Origin: Staphylococcus canis
GTDB taxonomy: Bacteria > Bacillota > Bacilli > Staphylococcales > Staphylococcaceae
Length of the DNA stretch: 64,000 nt
Direction: 5' to 3'
Assembly: GCF_016238445.1 (NCBI RefSeq)
Contig: NZ_JABANU010000010.1
Location: 1-64,000 of the forward strand
Below the pieces are notes generated by a model, which worked only from the letters and a program-made list of their open reading frames with translations, was not told the origin of the DNA and made no database searches. The translations under genes and the position numbers were made by a program. Shown here one piece after another: positions 9,604 through 18,120 of this stretch (within the stretch, counting starts at the first letter, position 1; every line of letters starts with the position of its first letter).

Positions 9604-10002
9604 TTATTCATCTTCGTCATCGATGTTAGATAATAACTCATTCACATTGATGATACCGTCTTTTGCTTTTTGTGCATAGTCTTCTGGTTGGCCAATCATT
9701 TGTGCGTTAATATAACTGATAATCATTGGCAAGTTCATCCCTGTGTATAACTGGTACGGTTCACCTTTCATGATTAATTTTGAAATGGTATTCGCTGGTG
9801 TTCCACCTTGTAAATCTGCAAAAACGATAACCTTATCATCGTCTTCGATAAGTGACTTAAATGCTTTTTCAAAGTCCTCTTGCCCTTGTTCTGGTCTTAA
9901 GGCTACAGTATGAATATTTTCTTGAGGCCCTAAAATCATTTCAACACTATCTTTTATGCCTTCACAAAATGAACCATGACTCACTAAAATTAATTTTTCC
10001 AT
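9604..10002 (-). CDS. PTS mannose-family EIIA component
   Basis: This 132-aa cytoplasmic EIIA receives phosphate from HPr and passes it to EIIB. The phosphorylatable His is at residue 9 in LILVSHGSFCEGIKDS. The mid-domain FADLQGGTPANTISK is a signature of the mannose-family EIIA fold. It is in the order B-C-D-A on the minus strand, equivalent to gnbA/gadF-type genes of galacto-N-biose systems. Confidence 0.92.
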   Translation of the reverse strand: MEKLILVSHGSFCEGIKDSVEMILGPQENIHTVALRPEQGQEDFEKAFKSLIEDDDKVIVFADLQGGTPANTISKLIMKGEPYQLYTGMNLPMIISYINAQMIGQPEDYAQKAKDGIINVNELLSNIDDEDE

Positions 10003-10018
10003 GCTTAATTCATTCCTT

Positions 10019-10921
10019 TTAAATATTTGTGATTACACCTAATGCAGATAAAATGATTGAAACGATAATTACAATAAATATCGCGCGTGTCGAATTCATA
10101 TTTTTGCGACCGAGTAACCAGTACACTGCAAAAACAATCAATAATGGTAATAAACGTGGTAATATCATATCTGCATTATCTTGGATATTAACTGTTAAAT
10201 CACCAATCTTAGGTGCCCATGCAAATTTAACACGTATCATTGTAGCGACTAAAGCTCCAACCATAAATACACCGAGTAATGTCGCAGCATTTGTTAGCGC
10301 TTCCAAACGATGTTGCATTGTTGTTACGAGAGAGATTCCTTCTTTATATGCGAATTTCAGTTGTTTCCATCTAAAGACAATAATAGCAAGCATCGCGATA
10401 AACCAAAGTAGTGCTCCGAATGGATTGCCGTCTTGTGCCATGTTCGCAGCAATCGCACCAAATATCGTTGGGACTAATGAACCAAATATAGCATCTCCAA
10501 CTGCCGCGAAAGGTCCCATTAAACCTACTTTAATCCCTTTAACCGATTCTTTCGATTTAAATTGTTCCTTTTCTTCCATCGCAATATCGATACCAGTAAT
10601 CAACGTGTTAAAGAAGTTACTTGTATTGAAGAATTGCGCATGTGTTTTCATCATTTCTTTGAGTTCTGGCGTATCATCACCATATATTTTACGAAGTTGT
10701 GGTAGTATCGTAAATAAATAACCAGAACCTTGCATACGCTCATAGTTCCAACCCCATTGGAAGAAGAATAAACTTCTGATGTTGATTTGTCTAAAATCTT
10801 TATCTGTTAATTGATATGGTGTTGTTGGTCGCGTGCCAGTTAAGTTTTCTGTGTGCTTCATATTTTCAGTATCAGCAGTTTGGGATATATTGATTTTATT
10901 TTGATCATAGTTCGTCATCAT
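10019..10921 (-). CDS. PTS mannose-family EIID component
   Basis: This integral membrane subunit works with EIIC to form the sugar channel. Conserved pieces are SLFFFQWGWNYERMQGSGYL near the N-terminus and VGLMGPFAAVGDAIFGSLVP in the middle, with hydrophobic helices in the C-terminal half. The start at 10921 is preferred because GGAGAG lies 6 bases upstream. An upstream in-frame codon would overlap EIIC further. It overlaps the 3' end of the EIIC gene by 17 bp. About 300 aa. Confidence 0.92.
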   Translation of the reverse strand: MMTNYDQNKINISQTADTENMKHTENLTGTRPTTPYQLTDKDFRQINIRSLFFFQWGWNYERMQGSGYLFTILPQLRKIYGDDTPELKEMMKTHAQFFNTSNFFNTLITGIDIAMEEKEQFKSKESVKGIKVGLMGPFAAVGDAIFGSLVPTIFGAIAANMAQDGNPFGALLWFIAMLAIIVFRWKQLKFAYKEGISLVTTMQHRLEALTNAATLLGVFMVGALVATMIRVKFAWAPKIGDLTVNIQDNADMILPRLLPLLIVFAVYWLLGRKNMNSTRAIFIVIIVSIILSALGVITNI

Positions 10922-11804
10922 CAATCTCTCCTTCATCGTCATCTGCCGTATTATGACTATTTGAAGCTGATGTCTCTGCTGCTTTTGGCGTTGATGTACG
11001 TTTATACTCTAAACCTGCAAATGCAAAACCGATTGCCGCAATCGCAAGCATTGGCAATGATGAAAATGACATATCAAATTGTTTATCTAACCCAGATACT
11101 GCTGTACCTAAACCGGATAATCCATCAAATAGCGTCACCATGATTGCCGTAATAATAAAACCTAAAATAAAGTAAGGATAATGTTTCTTTAATGGTAAGT
11201 AACGTAGTAATATCGCAAAACCTACTGCAGGTAAGACTGCCCCGGCTACGGTCAAACCATCGCCTAACCATTTTAAATCACCGTTGAGATAATCTACAAT
11301 ACGTCTTACAACACTACCACCAAATACTAATGCTAAAAATACTGGAATCGCGCGAGATAAAGCCCAAGGAATCGCACCATATAAAAAGTTACGCTCAATT
11401 CCTTTATAATCCATTTGTTCAATTTTAGCGTCGATACGATGTGCAAAAAATGTATTCGTAAAACGTGCAAGGATATCTGTTTGTATCATTAAACTTGCAA
11501 CAGGAACTGCAAGTGTAGCTAAAGCTTGTTGTGGATTCATGCCTAAAGCTACTGAAAATGCAACAGCTAGCACTGTACCAGAGTTTGCATCGATACGTGA
11601 TGCCCCACCAAAAGTACCGACACCAAGAATCGTTAATTGCATTCCTCCACCAATAATGAGGCCTGTTGTAATATCACCCATAATTAATCCAGAAATAATA
11701 CCCGCAAAAACAGGGTGTCCAAAAATATTAAATTGTAAGTCATCTAATATTTGATATCCTGCATAGAGCGTCAATAATAGTATTTGCCACCACATAATTT
11801 CCAA
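10905..11804 (-). CDS. PTS mannose-family EIIC component
   Basis: A 299-aa polytopic membrane subunit that binds and translocates the sugar. The glycine-rich helices LIMGDITTGLIIGGGMQLTI and GTFGGASRIDANSGTVLA match EIIC of the AgaW/SorA type. The C-terminal tail is unusually acidic (DDDEGEIDDDEL) and contains the ribosome site of the next gene. It lies 17 bp after EIIB. Confidence 0.92.
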   Translation of the reverse strand: MEIMWWQILLLTLYAGYQILDDLQFNIFGHPVFAGIISGLIMGDITTGLIIGGGMQLTILGVGTFGGASRIDANSGTVLAVAFSVALGMNPQQALATLAVPVASLMIQTDILARFTNTFFAHRIDAKIEQMDYKGIERNFLYGAIPWALSRAIPVFLALVFGGSVVRRIVDYLNGDLKWLGDGLTVAGAVLPAVGFAILLRYLPLKKHYPYFILGFIITAIMVTLFDGLSGLGTAVSGLDKQFDMSFSSLPMLAIAAIGFAFAGLEYKRTSTPKAAETSASNSHNTADDDEGEIDDDEL

Positions 11805-11821
11805 GGTGAACGCCTCCTTAT

Positions 11822-12301
11822 CTATTCATTAATTAATGTCATAAAGTCTACAGCTTTATCATTAGGAACCATTTGCGAAATGATACGTACGCCTTGTGCT
11901 TTAAGTTGTTTAAAGTGCTCAACATCTTCATCCGTTACGTTGATTGAATTTGTAATAGTACGTGTTTCATTTGTTTGAGACATATTTCCTACGTTCAATT
12001 CCTCAATTTGAACACCATGATTGACTAAAGAGACAAAACGATCTGGACGTTTGGCAATAATCATGACACGTTGAGAATCGTATTTTCCATTTTTAATATT
12101 GTTGGCTGCTTTTTCCACAGGTAAAACGCTCAACTTGATACCTGCAGGTGTGGCAAGTTTAAGTGCTTGTTTATCAATATCACTTTGTGCGACTTCATCA
12201 TCAATCACCATAAAACGACTAATGTTCAATTTTGTAGCCCATAAATTTGCGACTTGTCCATGTATTAATCTTCCATCAATTCTGTTTCCAATAATTGCCA
12301 T
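11822..12301 (-). CDS. PTS mannose-family EIIB component
   Basis: A 159-aa cytoplasmic subunit that phosphorylates the incoming sugar. The active histidine lies in RIDGRLIHGQVANLW (about residue 15), the standard EIIB motif. It is the first PTS gene after the GH35 gene. With C, D and A it makes a complete single-substrate PTS, so the sugar enters as a 6-phosphate. Confidence 0.93.
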   Translation of the reverse strand: MAIIGNRIDGRLIHGQVANLWATKLNISRFMVIDDEVAQSDIDKQALKLATPAGIKLSVLPVEKAANNIKNGKYDSQRVMIIAKRPDRFVSLVNHGVQIEELNVGNMSQTNETRTITNSINVTDEDVEHFKQLKAQGVRIISQMVPNDKAVDFMTLINE

Positions 12302-12325
12302 AATGTATCTCTCCTCTAACTTGTT

Positions 12326-14089
12326 TTATGAAAATTGTGGTGTTTTAACAAAATCAATTGTTTCTTGATATTGTCCTTCAGTATCAAAGATAATAATTTC
12401 ATTATCACCTTCGTTTAATAATGCTTTTGAAATATAGATCGACTGCGTAGGTCCAACATTCCAATAACGCCCTATGTTAAAACCATTTACAAGTACAACA
12501 CCTTTACCAAACCCACTCATATCAATATGGGTATTATCCGGCGTTTCAAAATTAACGATATACTTATAAAAAGCAGGTTGTTCCTCGGCCCACGACTTCT
12601 CAAAATGCGCCGCTTCAAGCAAATCAAAATCAATATCAAATTGCTCCCAGTTTTGCACAAAATGTAAGTCCTGCATCAAGCCTTGACCTAATCCTTTACG
12701 TTGTGTTGGTGCTAATAACTTATAACCATAGTTCACACGTCCCATATTCTCAACAAGAATATCAACCGTAGCATCATGTGCTAATGTCACTTCAAATCGT
12801 TCGCCTATTTCTTCTTGATAAGCTTGATACTTTAACACTTGATCTACGAAAAAATGAACGCGATCCCTTGCATCTACTATACGAAAGTGTTCCGCTTCTG
12901 TTTCCTTTTTTATCGATGTGCGATAGAGCATATAACCATATCCAGTTCCAGCCTCTTCCATAGTTTGAGGATAAAAGCTCGTTGTCTTGTGAGAAATATC
13001 TTCTAAAATCGAAAACAAACTTACCTTACCAGATAATGGAACCGCTTTCTTTTCTGTGAACGTTTTAACCAGTGGATCATGTTGTTCGACCTCTGGTAAC
13101 GTCTCTTTTAACATAGCTCGCAACGCTTCATATTTATCATTCGGATTACCCGCTTCATCCAGTGGTGCATGGTAATCATAAGATGTAATTTGAGGTAAAT
13201 CTTTCGTCCCTCTTGCTGAGCAACCATTCCAAAATCCAAAGTTGGTACCGCCGTGAAACATGTATAAATTGACAGAACCTAGTTTGATGGCATCTTGTAC
13301 TTCACTTGCAAGGTCTGAACTGTCACGTTTAATAATGTCCTCACCCCAGCGATTAAACCATCCATCCCAAAATTCCATACTCATGAGAGGCCATGTTTTA
13401 CCATGTTCAACATGAAAATCTTTTAAATTACTAAAATGGGTTTTCGTTCTTGAACCAAAGTTTCCGGTTGGTAATACATTATGCTCTATCATACTACCTG
13501 CACGTAAGCATTGCGCCCACGCACCATCTGATGTAACGAAAGGAACCGTCACCCCTTCATCTATCATCATCTGTTGTATAGATTTAAGATAGTCATGATC
13601 TTCTCCAAATGAGCCATATTCATTTTCGATTTGCATCATAATAATTGGCCCACCATTATCAATTTGGAGTGGTGTTAAAATTTTAAATAGTTCATGATAG
13701 TATACTTGTACTTTCTCTAGATACTTCGGGTCTCTTGAACGTATGCGCATATTACGATCGTTTAATAACCATGCTGGCAGTCCACCGAATTCCCATTCAG
13801 CGCAGATATAAGGAGATGGTCTCACGATGGCGTACAATCCTAACGCTTGAGCTGTCTTTAAAAAAGCTCCTACATCTTTATGACCTTCAAAATCGAACTG
13901 GCCTTCAATCGTTTCATGAAAATTCCAAGGTACATACGTCTCAACAGTGTTAAAACCAAGTGCTTTTAAGTTATAAAGCGAATGGTACCAATCCTCTTTT
14001 GGCATTCTAAAATAGTGAATGGCACCCGATAAAATCTTAAAAGGTTGATCGTCTAACAAAAACTCTGTATCAATTTTAAATCGAGCCAT
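12326..14089 (-). CDS. bgaC: GH35 beta-galactosidase (BgaC/GnbG-like)
   Basis: This family 35 glycoside hydrolase (587 aa) has the acid/base Glu157 in QIENEYGSFG and the nucleophile Glu239 in MSMEFWDGWF. An N-terminal TIM barrel (about 1-320) is followed by beta-sandwich jelly-roll domains. There is no signal peptide or LPXTG anchor, so it acts in the cytoplasm. Next to a PTS this suggests cleavage of a phosphorylated Gal-beta-1,3-HexNAc, as reported for GnbG of Lactobacillus casei; pneumococcal BgaC is the other close model. The substrate is inferred. Confidence 0.92.
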   Translation of the reverse strand: MARFKIDTEFLLDDQPFKILSGAIHYFRMPKEDWYHSLYNLKALGFNTVETYVPWNFHETIEGQFDFEGHKDVGAFLKTAQALGLYAIVRPSPYICAEWEFGGLPAWLLNDRNMRIRSRDPKYLEKVQVYYHELFKILTPLQIDNGGPIIMMQIENEYGSFGEDHDYLKSIQQMMIDEGVTVPFVTSDGAWAQCLRAGSMIEHNVLPTGNFGSRTKTHFSNLKDFHVEHGKTWPLMSMEFWDGWFNRWGEDIIKRDSSDLASEVQDAIKLGSVNLYMFHGGTNFGFWNGCSARGTKDLPQITSYDYHAPLDEAGNPNDKYEALRAMLKETLPEVEQHDPLVKTFTEKKAVPLSGKVSLFSILEDISHKTTSFYPQTMEEAGTGYGYMLYRTSIKKETEAEHFRIVDARDRVHFFVDQVLKYQAYQEEIGERFEVTLAHDATVDILVENMGRVNYGYKLLAPTQRKGLGQGLMQDLHFVQNWEQFDIDFDLLEAAHFEKSWAEEQPAFYKYIVNFETPDNTHIDMSGFGKGVVLVNGFNIGRYWNVGPTQSIYISKALLNEGDNEIIIFDTEGQYQETIDFVKTPQFS

Positions 14090-14104
14090 GACACTTCCTC
14101 CAAT

Positions 14105-15046
14105 CTACTGAATAGGTGTCGCTGTTTGTTGATTCACTGCATTTAGTGCATTGAGATTGTCTAATCCTTCAGTTTGAAGCCATTTTCGTGCTGCATCTTC
14201 TCCATCTGTTAACAGTGCTTCTGTCGCACCTTTCCAAGTTGCACGTCCACATAAGACACCATTAAATTTTGACCCATGTTCTGCAGCAAAAACGAGTGAA
14301 TCATTAAATAATTGTGCCGTCACACCCGCACTTAAATAAATATAAGGTAAATGTGTAGATGCTGCTTGAGCTTTAAAGGCTTCGGCCGCTTCTTGTTCAG
14401 TCATCACCACATGTGAGCCAAATCCTTCAACATAGTTCATATTTACAGGTATTTCTACTTTTAGCGTATCAACACCAAATCGTGCTTCACTAAAGATTTT
14501 CATGGCTTCATTGACTTTTCGAGGTTTGACTTTAGCAAAAGCCTCACCTTTTTCATCACCAATCGTATCGTCATAAGTTAAAATTTCTAATAAAAATGGT
14601 ATATTTTCAGCTCTACATTCCGATCCTACACGTTCGATGATGGCTTGTTTCTTTTGATTAATCTCATCTGATTCGTCAACATCATAGTACAATAGAAACT
14701 TAACAGCATCTGCGCCAAGTTTAGCCAATCTTTGAACACTCTGATTTTCAATTAATCTTGGAAGACGACCTGGTTGATTTTTGATATAACCGGTTTGTTC
14801 ATAAGATAAAATGAGACCTGCATGAGATGCTTTTGCTTGAGCAGCATCGAGGCCATACTCGGGGTCTACTAAAAAGCTAGACCCCTCTGGTGTTAGTACC
14901 TCTGCCACAAGTTTTTTAAAGCATGCTAAATTTTCAGGTGTACCTTTATCTCCTAAAAGCTTACGCATTGCCCCGCGTTGATCGACTGCAACTGCCGCAT
15001 ATATACCACGGTTATCGACTAATCGACTCAAATCCTTGATTGCCAA
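14105..15046 (-). CDS. lacD: Tagatose-1,6-bisphosphate aldolase
   Basis: LacD (313 aa), a class I aldolase, splits tagatose 1,6-bisphosphate into DHAP and glyceraldehyde 3-phosphate. Family pieces seen are AVDQRGAMRKLLG (about 20-32), KFLLYYDVDESDEINQKKQ (mid-protein) and DTLKVEIPVNMNYVEG, which carries the Schiff-base lysine region. It starts one base after the lacC stop. It is dedicated to this operon rather than to a lacABCD cluster, which is not in the window. Confidence 0.94.
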   Translation of the reverse strand: MAIKDLSRLVDNRGIYAAVAVDQRGAMRKLLGDKGTPENLACFKKLVAEVLTPEGSSFLVDPEYGLDAAQAKASHAGLILSYEQTGYIKNQPGRLPRLIENQSVQRLAKLGADAVKFLLYYDVDESDEINQKKQAIIERVGSECRAENIPFLLEILTYDDTIGDEKGEAFAKVKPRKVNEAMKIFSEARFGVDTLKVEIPVNMNYVEGFGSHVVMTEQEAAEAFKAQAASTHLPYIYLSAGVTAQLFNDSLVFAAEHGSKFNGVLCGRATWKGATEALLTDGEDAARKWLQTEGLDNLNALNAVNQQTATPIQ

Positions 15047-15979
15047 TTATACTCGCTCCACTTCTATCTCTTTTTTAATTGTTTCAACTTGCTCTAAATC
15101 AATGTGACCTGTTTGTGCTTGTAATGCGTTAGACGTCCCGCATGCTAAAGCCAGTTTAATCATTGCTTCAGGTTCAAGTTGTTCATGGACGCTATATGCA
15201 ATACCTGCAACTGTTGAATCGCCCGACCCGACTGGATTAATGATATCTTTTTTAGGAAGCGTTGCGCGATAAACATCTGATTTCCATTTAATGATTGCAC
15301 CGTCTCCACCTAATGTTAAAAAGACATCAATATCTTTAAAGAATGCATGTGTTTTTAATTCGTGAATACACGCATCAATAGAAAGGTCTGACGCATCGAT
15401 TAACATTTCAAACTCGGATTGATTCGGTTTAATACAATGAATTGGTAAATGTTCCTCTAATAATTGTTTCAATTCCTTAGCATTCGTATCTACGAGGTTA
15501 TAGCTATTTTGATATAACTCTAAAACGCGCTGCATATGTGAAAATTTAGAAGTATCTTCTAAGTTAGGTGAACTACCACTAATCGTCACTACAGTCGTTT
15601 CCGCTAAACCTTTTTTAGCAGTTTCAATATAGGCCTCTTGTTCTGCTTTAGAAATCGTTGGTCCTTGTTCTAACACTTCTGTTTGAGATGTACCATCATT
15701 AATCGCAAGACTTTGACGTGTCTCATCTTTAATATCAGTAAACGCTGTTTCGATGTGTTTATCCTTTAAAGCTTGTTTCATCCATTCACCATGGCTACCA
15801 CCTAGATAGCCATAAGCACGATAAGGGACGTTTAGAATATCAAGTACTTTTGTGACATTAATCCCCTTGCCTCCTGGATTTTTAATCATATCTTTCACAC
15901 GGTTAACCTCACCGACTTGAATTGGATCAATACTATACGTAATATCAATTGATGGGTTAAAAGTATGGGTTGCTATCAT
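15047..15979 (-). CDS. lacC: Tagatose-6-phosphate kinase (PfkB family)
   Basis: LacC (310 aa) phosphorylates tagatose 6-phosphate at C1. The PfkB signatures are the N-terminal NPGGKGINVTKVLDIL and the C-terminal NPVGSGDSTVAGI with the catalytic Asp. 1-phosphofructokinase belongs to the same family, but the neighbouring lacD and agaS favour tagatose 6-phosphate. It lies 12 bp after agaS. Confidence 0.9.
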   Translation of the reverse strand: MIATHTFNPSIDITYSIDPIQVGEVNRVKDMIKNPGGKGINVTKVLDILNVPYRAYGYLGGSHGEWMKQALKDKHIETAFTDIKDETRQSLAINDGTSQTEVLEQGPTISKAEQEAYIETAKKGLAETTVVTISGSSPNLEDTSKFSHMQRVLELYQNSYNLVDTNAKELKQLLEEHLPIHCIKPNQSEFEMLIDASDLSIDACIHELKTHAFFKDIDVFLTLGGDGAIIKWKSDVYRATLPKKDIINPVGSGDSTVAGIAYSVHEQLEPEAMIKLALACGTSNALQAQTGHIDLEQVETIKKEIEVERV

Positions 15980-15991
15980 AATTATCGACTC

Positions 15992-17110
15992 CTATTTTGT
16001 TGATTCTAATGGGTAAATGGTAACACCTTTCACAACGCGATTAATAAATCCGTCTGGACTTGGATTATCAGGGTTTAATCCTAATGACACTGATTTTTTA
16101 GCAGCTAATAATTGACCAAACATCAAATATAGTAACGCTAACTCTAAGTCATTCAACTCTTGAGCTTCTGGCAGTGTGATTGTATGTGTATCATCCTGCT
16201 CTTGGCCATCTAATACTAAAACGTGATATCTATCTTTTACTTGCGTCACTTCTGAAATAATATCCGCTTCATATTGGCGAATATACGCTTCATTACTACG
16301 CAACATGATAAAAATAGCATCATCACTTAATCCTGCTTTAGGTCCATGGCGAAAACCAAGTGTTGTTTCACGTGCAATTTCAATTTGACCTGCTGTTAAT
16401 TCATTTAACTTTAGGCTCACTTCTTTCGTTAATTCGCCAATCAGCCCCGTACCGACATAAAACACCTTTGAAAAATCAACAGCATTAACTTGATCAGCTT
16501 GATCCTCAATCCAATCGAAATGATTTGATGCTACATCAAAAAATGTGTCATAAAACTGACCACCAAATAACACATATACTGCAAATAACATCGATGAGAA
16601 ACTTGAAGTCATCGCTAAAGATTGATCATTCGTCTCATCAGGTAACACGATTTTAAAGACATGATTACTTTCTTCAGATTGACCTAAAAAGCCATCTTTA
16701 TTATTGGTGATATACAAATGGTACGCATGATGTGTTAACTGATTCGCAATTTCAACCGTCGCTTTCGTCTCAGGACTATTACCAGAACGCGCAAAAGACA
16801 CAATCAAATATGCTGTTTCGTCGTTAATATACACTTCTGGATTTGTTACAAGGTGTGTTGTTGGTACTGATTCAAAGTCAAAATTTTTAAAACTATCATT
16901 TCGACGTGCCATACGTGCAACATCACCCACATACGCACTCGACCCTGCACCTGTAAACATTACTTTCAAACGCTTATTTGGATTGTCGCGCACTATGTTT
17001 TGAATGAATGTTTCAAAGGCAGATTGTTGAGCACAAACAATATCATTCGTTCTTCGCCACATTTCAGGTTGTTGCTTAATTTCTCTATAAGTATGTGTAT
17101 CTTTCAACAC
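15992..17110 (-). CDS. agaS: AgaS-type SIS-domain isomerase/deaminase
   Basis: This 372-aa sugar isomerase has two SIS domains (about 45-190 and 210-350). Visible motifs are FTGAGSSAYVGD and SFARSGNSPETKA in the first, and YVGTGLIGELTKE and TLGFRHGPKAGL in the second. AgaS proteins convert galactosamine 6-phosphate to tagatose 6-phosphate plus ammonia, which fits nagA upstream and lacC/lacD downstream in the pathway. It is the second gene of the operon, 22 bp after the regulator. Confidence 0.92.
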   Translation of the reverse strand: MLKDTHTYREIKQQPEMWRRTNDIVCAQQSAFETFIQNIVRDNPNKRLKVMFTGAGSSAYVGDVARMARRNDSFKNFDFESVPTTHLVTNPEVYINDETAYLIVSFARSGNSPETKATVEIANQLTHHAYHLYITNNKDGFLGQSEESNHVFKIVLPDETNDQSLAMTSSFSSMLFAVYVLFGGQFYDTFFDVASNHFDWIEDQADQVNAVDFSKVFYVGTGLIGELTKEVSLKLNELTAGQIEIARETTLGFRHGPKAGLSDDAIFIMLRSNEAYIRQYEADIISEVTQVKDRYHVLVLDGQEQDDTHTITLPEAQELNDLELALLYLMFGQLLAAKKSVSLGLNPDNPSPDGFINRVVKGVTIYPLESTK

Positions 17111-17132
17111 GTAAATAACCTCCTCACTGTGA

Positions 17133-17846
17133 TTACATTAACTTCACTGTGTATTTGTATTTATGCCCACTTGCGATACTTTGAGTGTATTCAATGATAG
17201 CGTCATTAAAGTAACTAAAGCGCTCGATATACATGCAACTCTCATCAACTTCACCATTCAATAATGCTGCACTTTCTTTTGTGAGCTTACTTGCCATTAG
17301 GTTTTCATAAGCATTTGAAATTTGAATGTTGTAATGTTGATTGAGTGTTTCATATAATGAGACATGATTAAAATCAAAGCGATCTAGACCTTCACAATAA
17401 TGCATCGGTAAATAACTCACTTCATAAATCAAGGGTGTACCGTTAGATAATCTTAAACGTTTCAACTCATAGACATATTGAAAGGCTTCTAAATTCATTT
17501 TCTCTTGTAAAATCGGTGTCACAGGCTGTAACGTAATATTCAACATACGCGTACTAGGTTGATCACCGTTTTTTTCAATTTCATCTTTGAAACTATAAAG
17601 TTTGTCTAAAAATTGAGTATACTGACTACCTAAAACAAAAGACCCCTTACCATGCTCTCGTTTAATTAAGCGCTCTTGTTCAAGTCGATTTAATGCTTCT
17701 CTCACTGTAATACGACTCACATTATAGGTATCACATAACTTTCGTTCTGAAGGTAACTTATCCCCTTCTTGAAAGCGTCCAGACTTTATTTCGTTGTGAA
17801 GGGACTCATAAACTTGGAAATACAGAGGAGCACTTTCTATTTTCAT
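17133..17846 (-). CDS. GntR/HutC-family transcriptional regulator with UTRA domain
   Basis: A 237-aa repressor that probably controls the whole operon. The winged HTH is at about 10-75 (RKLCDTYNVSRITVREALNR) and the ligand-binding UTRA domain at about 90-235. The start at 17846 (MKIESAPLY) is chosen because AGGAGTGAAAGAG directly precedes it. A longer frame runs into the operator palindrome at 17863-17874. It is equivalent to gnbR of L. casei by position. The inducer is probably a sugar phosphate; inferred. Confidence 0.93.
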   Translation of the reverse strand: MKIESAPLYFQVYESLHNEIKSGRFQEGDKLPSERKLCDTYNVSRITVREALNRLEQERLIKREHGKGSFVLGSQYTQFLDKLYSFKDEIEKNGDQPSTRMLNITLQPVTPILQEKMNLEAFQYVYELKRLRLSNGTPLIYEVSYLPMHYCEGLDRFDFNHVSLYETLNQHYNIQISNAYENLMASKLTKESAALLNGEVDESCMYIERFSYFNDAIIEYTQSIASGHKYKYTVKLM

Positions 17847-17862
17847 CTCTTTCACTCCTAAC

Positions 17863-17874
17863 TGGTTATAACCA
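17863..17874. promoter_or_regulatory. Palindromic operator of the GntR/UTRA regulator
   Basis: TGGTTATAACCA is a perfect 12-bp palindrome with the layout of HutC-subfamily operators (compare the TGGTCTAGACCA type). It sits between the -10 box and the regulator's start codon, so binding would block initiation. It predicts autoregulation and control of the whole operon. Confidence 0.75.
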
Positions 17875-17879
17875 CTTAA

Positions 17880-17908
17880 AGTATATCGAGATTGATTCAC
17901 TTTGTAAA
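17880..17908 (-). promoter_or_regulatory. Sigma-A promoter of the sugar operon
   Basis: On the minus strand TTTACA (-35, 17908-17903) and TATACT (-10, 17885-17880) are separated by 17 bases. Both boxes are close to consensus. The regulator start lies about 34 bases downstream of the -10. Confidence 0.8.
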
Positions 17909-17916
17909 GGGTTTCA
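17902..17916. promoter_or_regulatory. CcpA cre-like site
   Basis: TTGTAAAGGGTTTCA matches the cre consensus WTGNAANCGNWNNCW with one mismatch (the central C). It overlaps the -35 box, so CcpA binding should repress the operon when preferred sugars are present. Confidence 0.6.
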
Positions 17917-18042
17917 AAGCCTAATATATAATTTTTAAATATATATTATGAAACAAATGTAGATATGTATTATTTATATAATAGTGTAGATATTTGGAAT
18001 CTTCATGACTTGTGTATCTCAAGTTTAAGAGCATTTTACTAT

Positions 18043-18090
18043 AAAAAAACACCTAAAAATTAACCCTTTAAAGCTAATTTTTAGGTGTTT
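18043..18090 (-). terminator. Terminator of the noc operon
   Basis: The 16-bp arms AAACACCTAAAAATTA (18047-18062) and TAATTTTTAGGTGTTT (18075-18090) form a perfect hairpin. On the minus strand it is followed by a T run. It lies 31 bases past the noc stop. Confidence 0.85.
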
Positions 18091-18120
18091 AATAAGTTGA
18101 CATTTTTTAGATGTCATCTC

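Noticed and set aside
10029..10721. Long open frame on the plus strand opposite the EIID gene
   Set aside because: It is antisense to a clear EIID gene, has no ribosome site and no recognisable domain; its length follows from codon bias on the other strand.
16364..16379. TGTTTCACGTGCAATT in agaS as a second parS site
   Set aside because: Only one half-site is good; three mismatches to the palindrome, so chance is likely.
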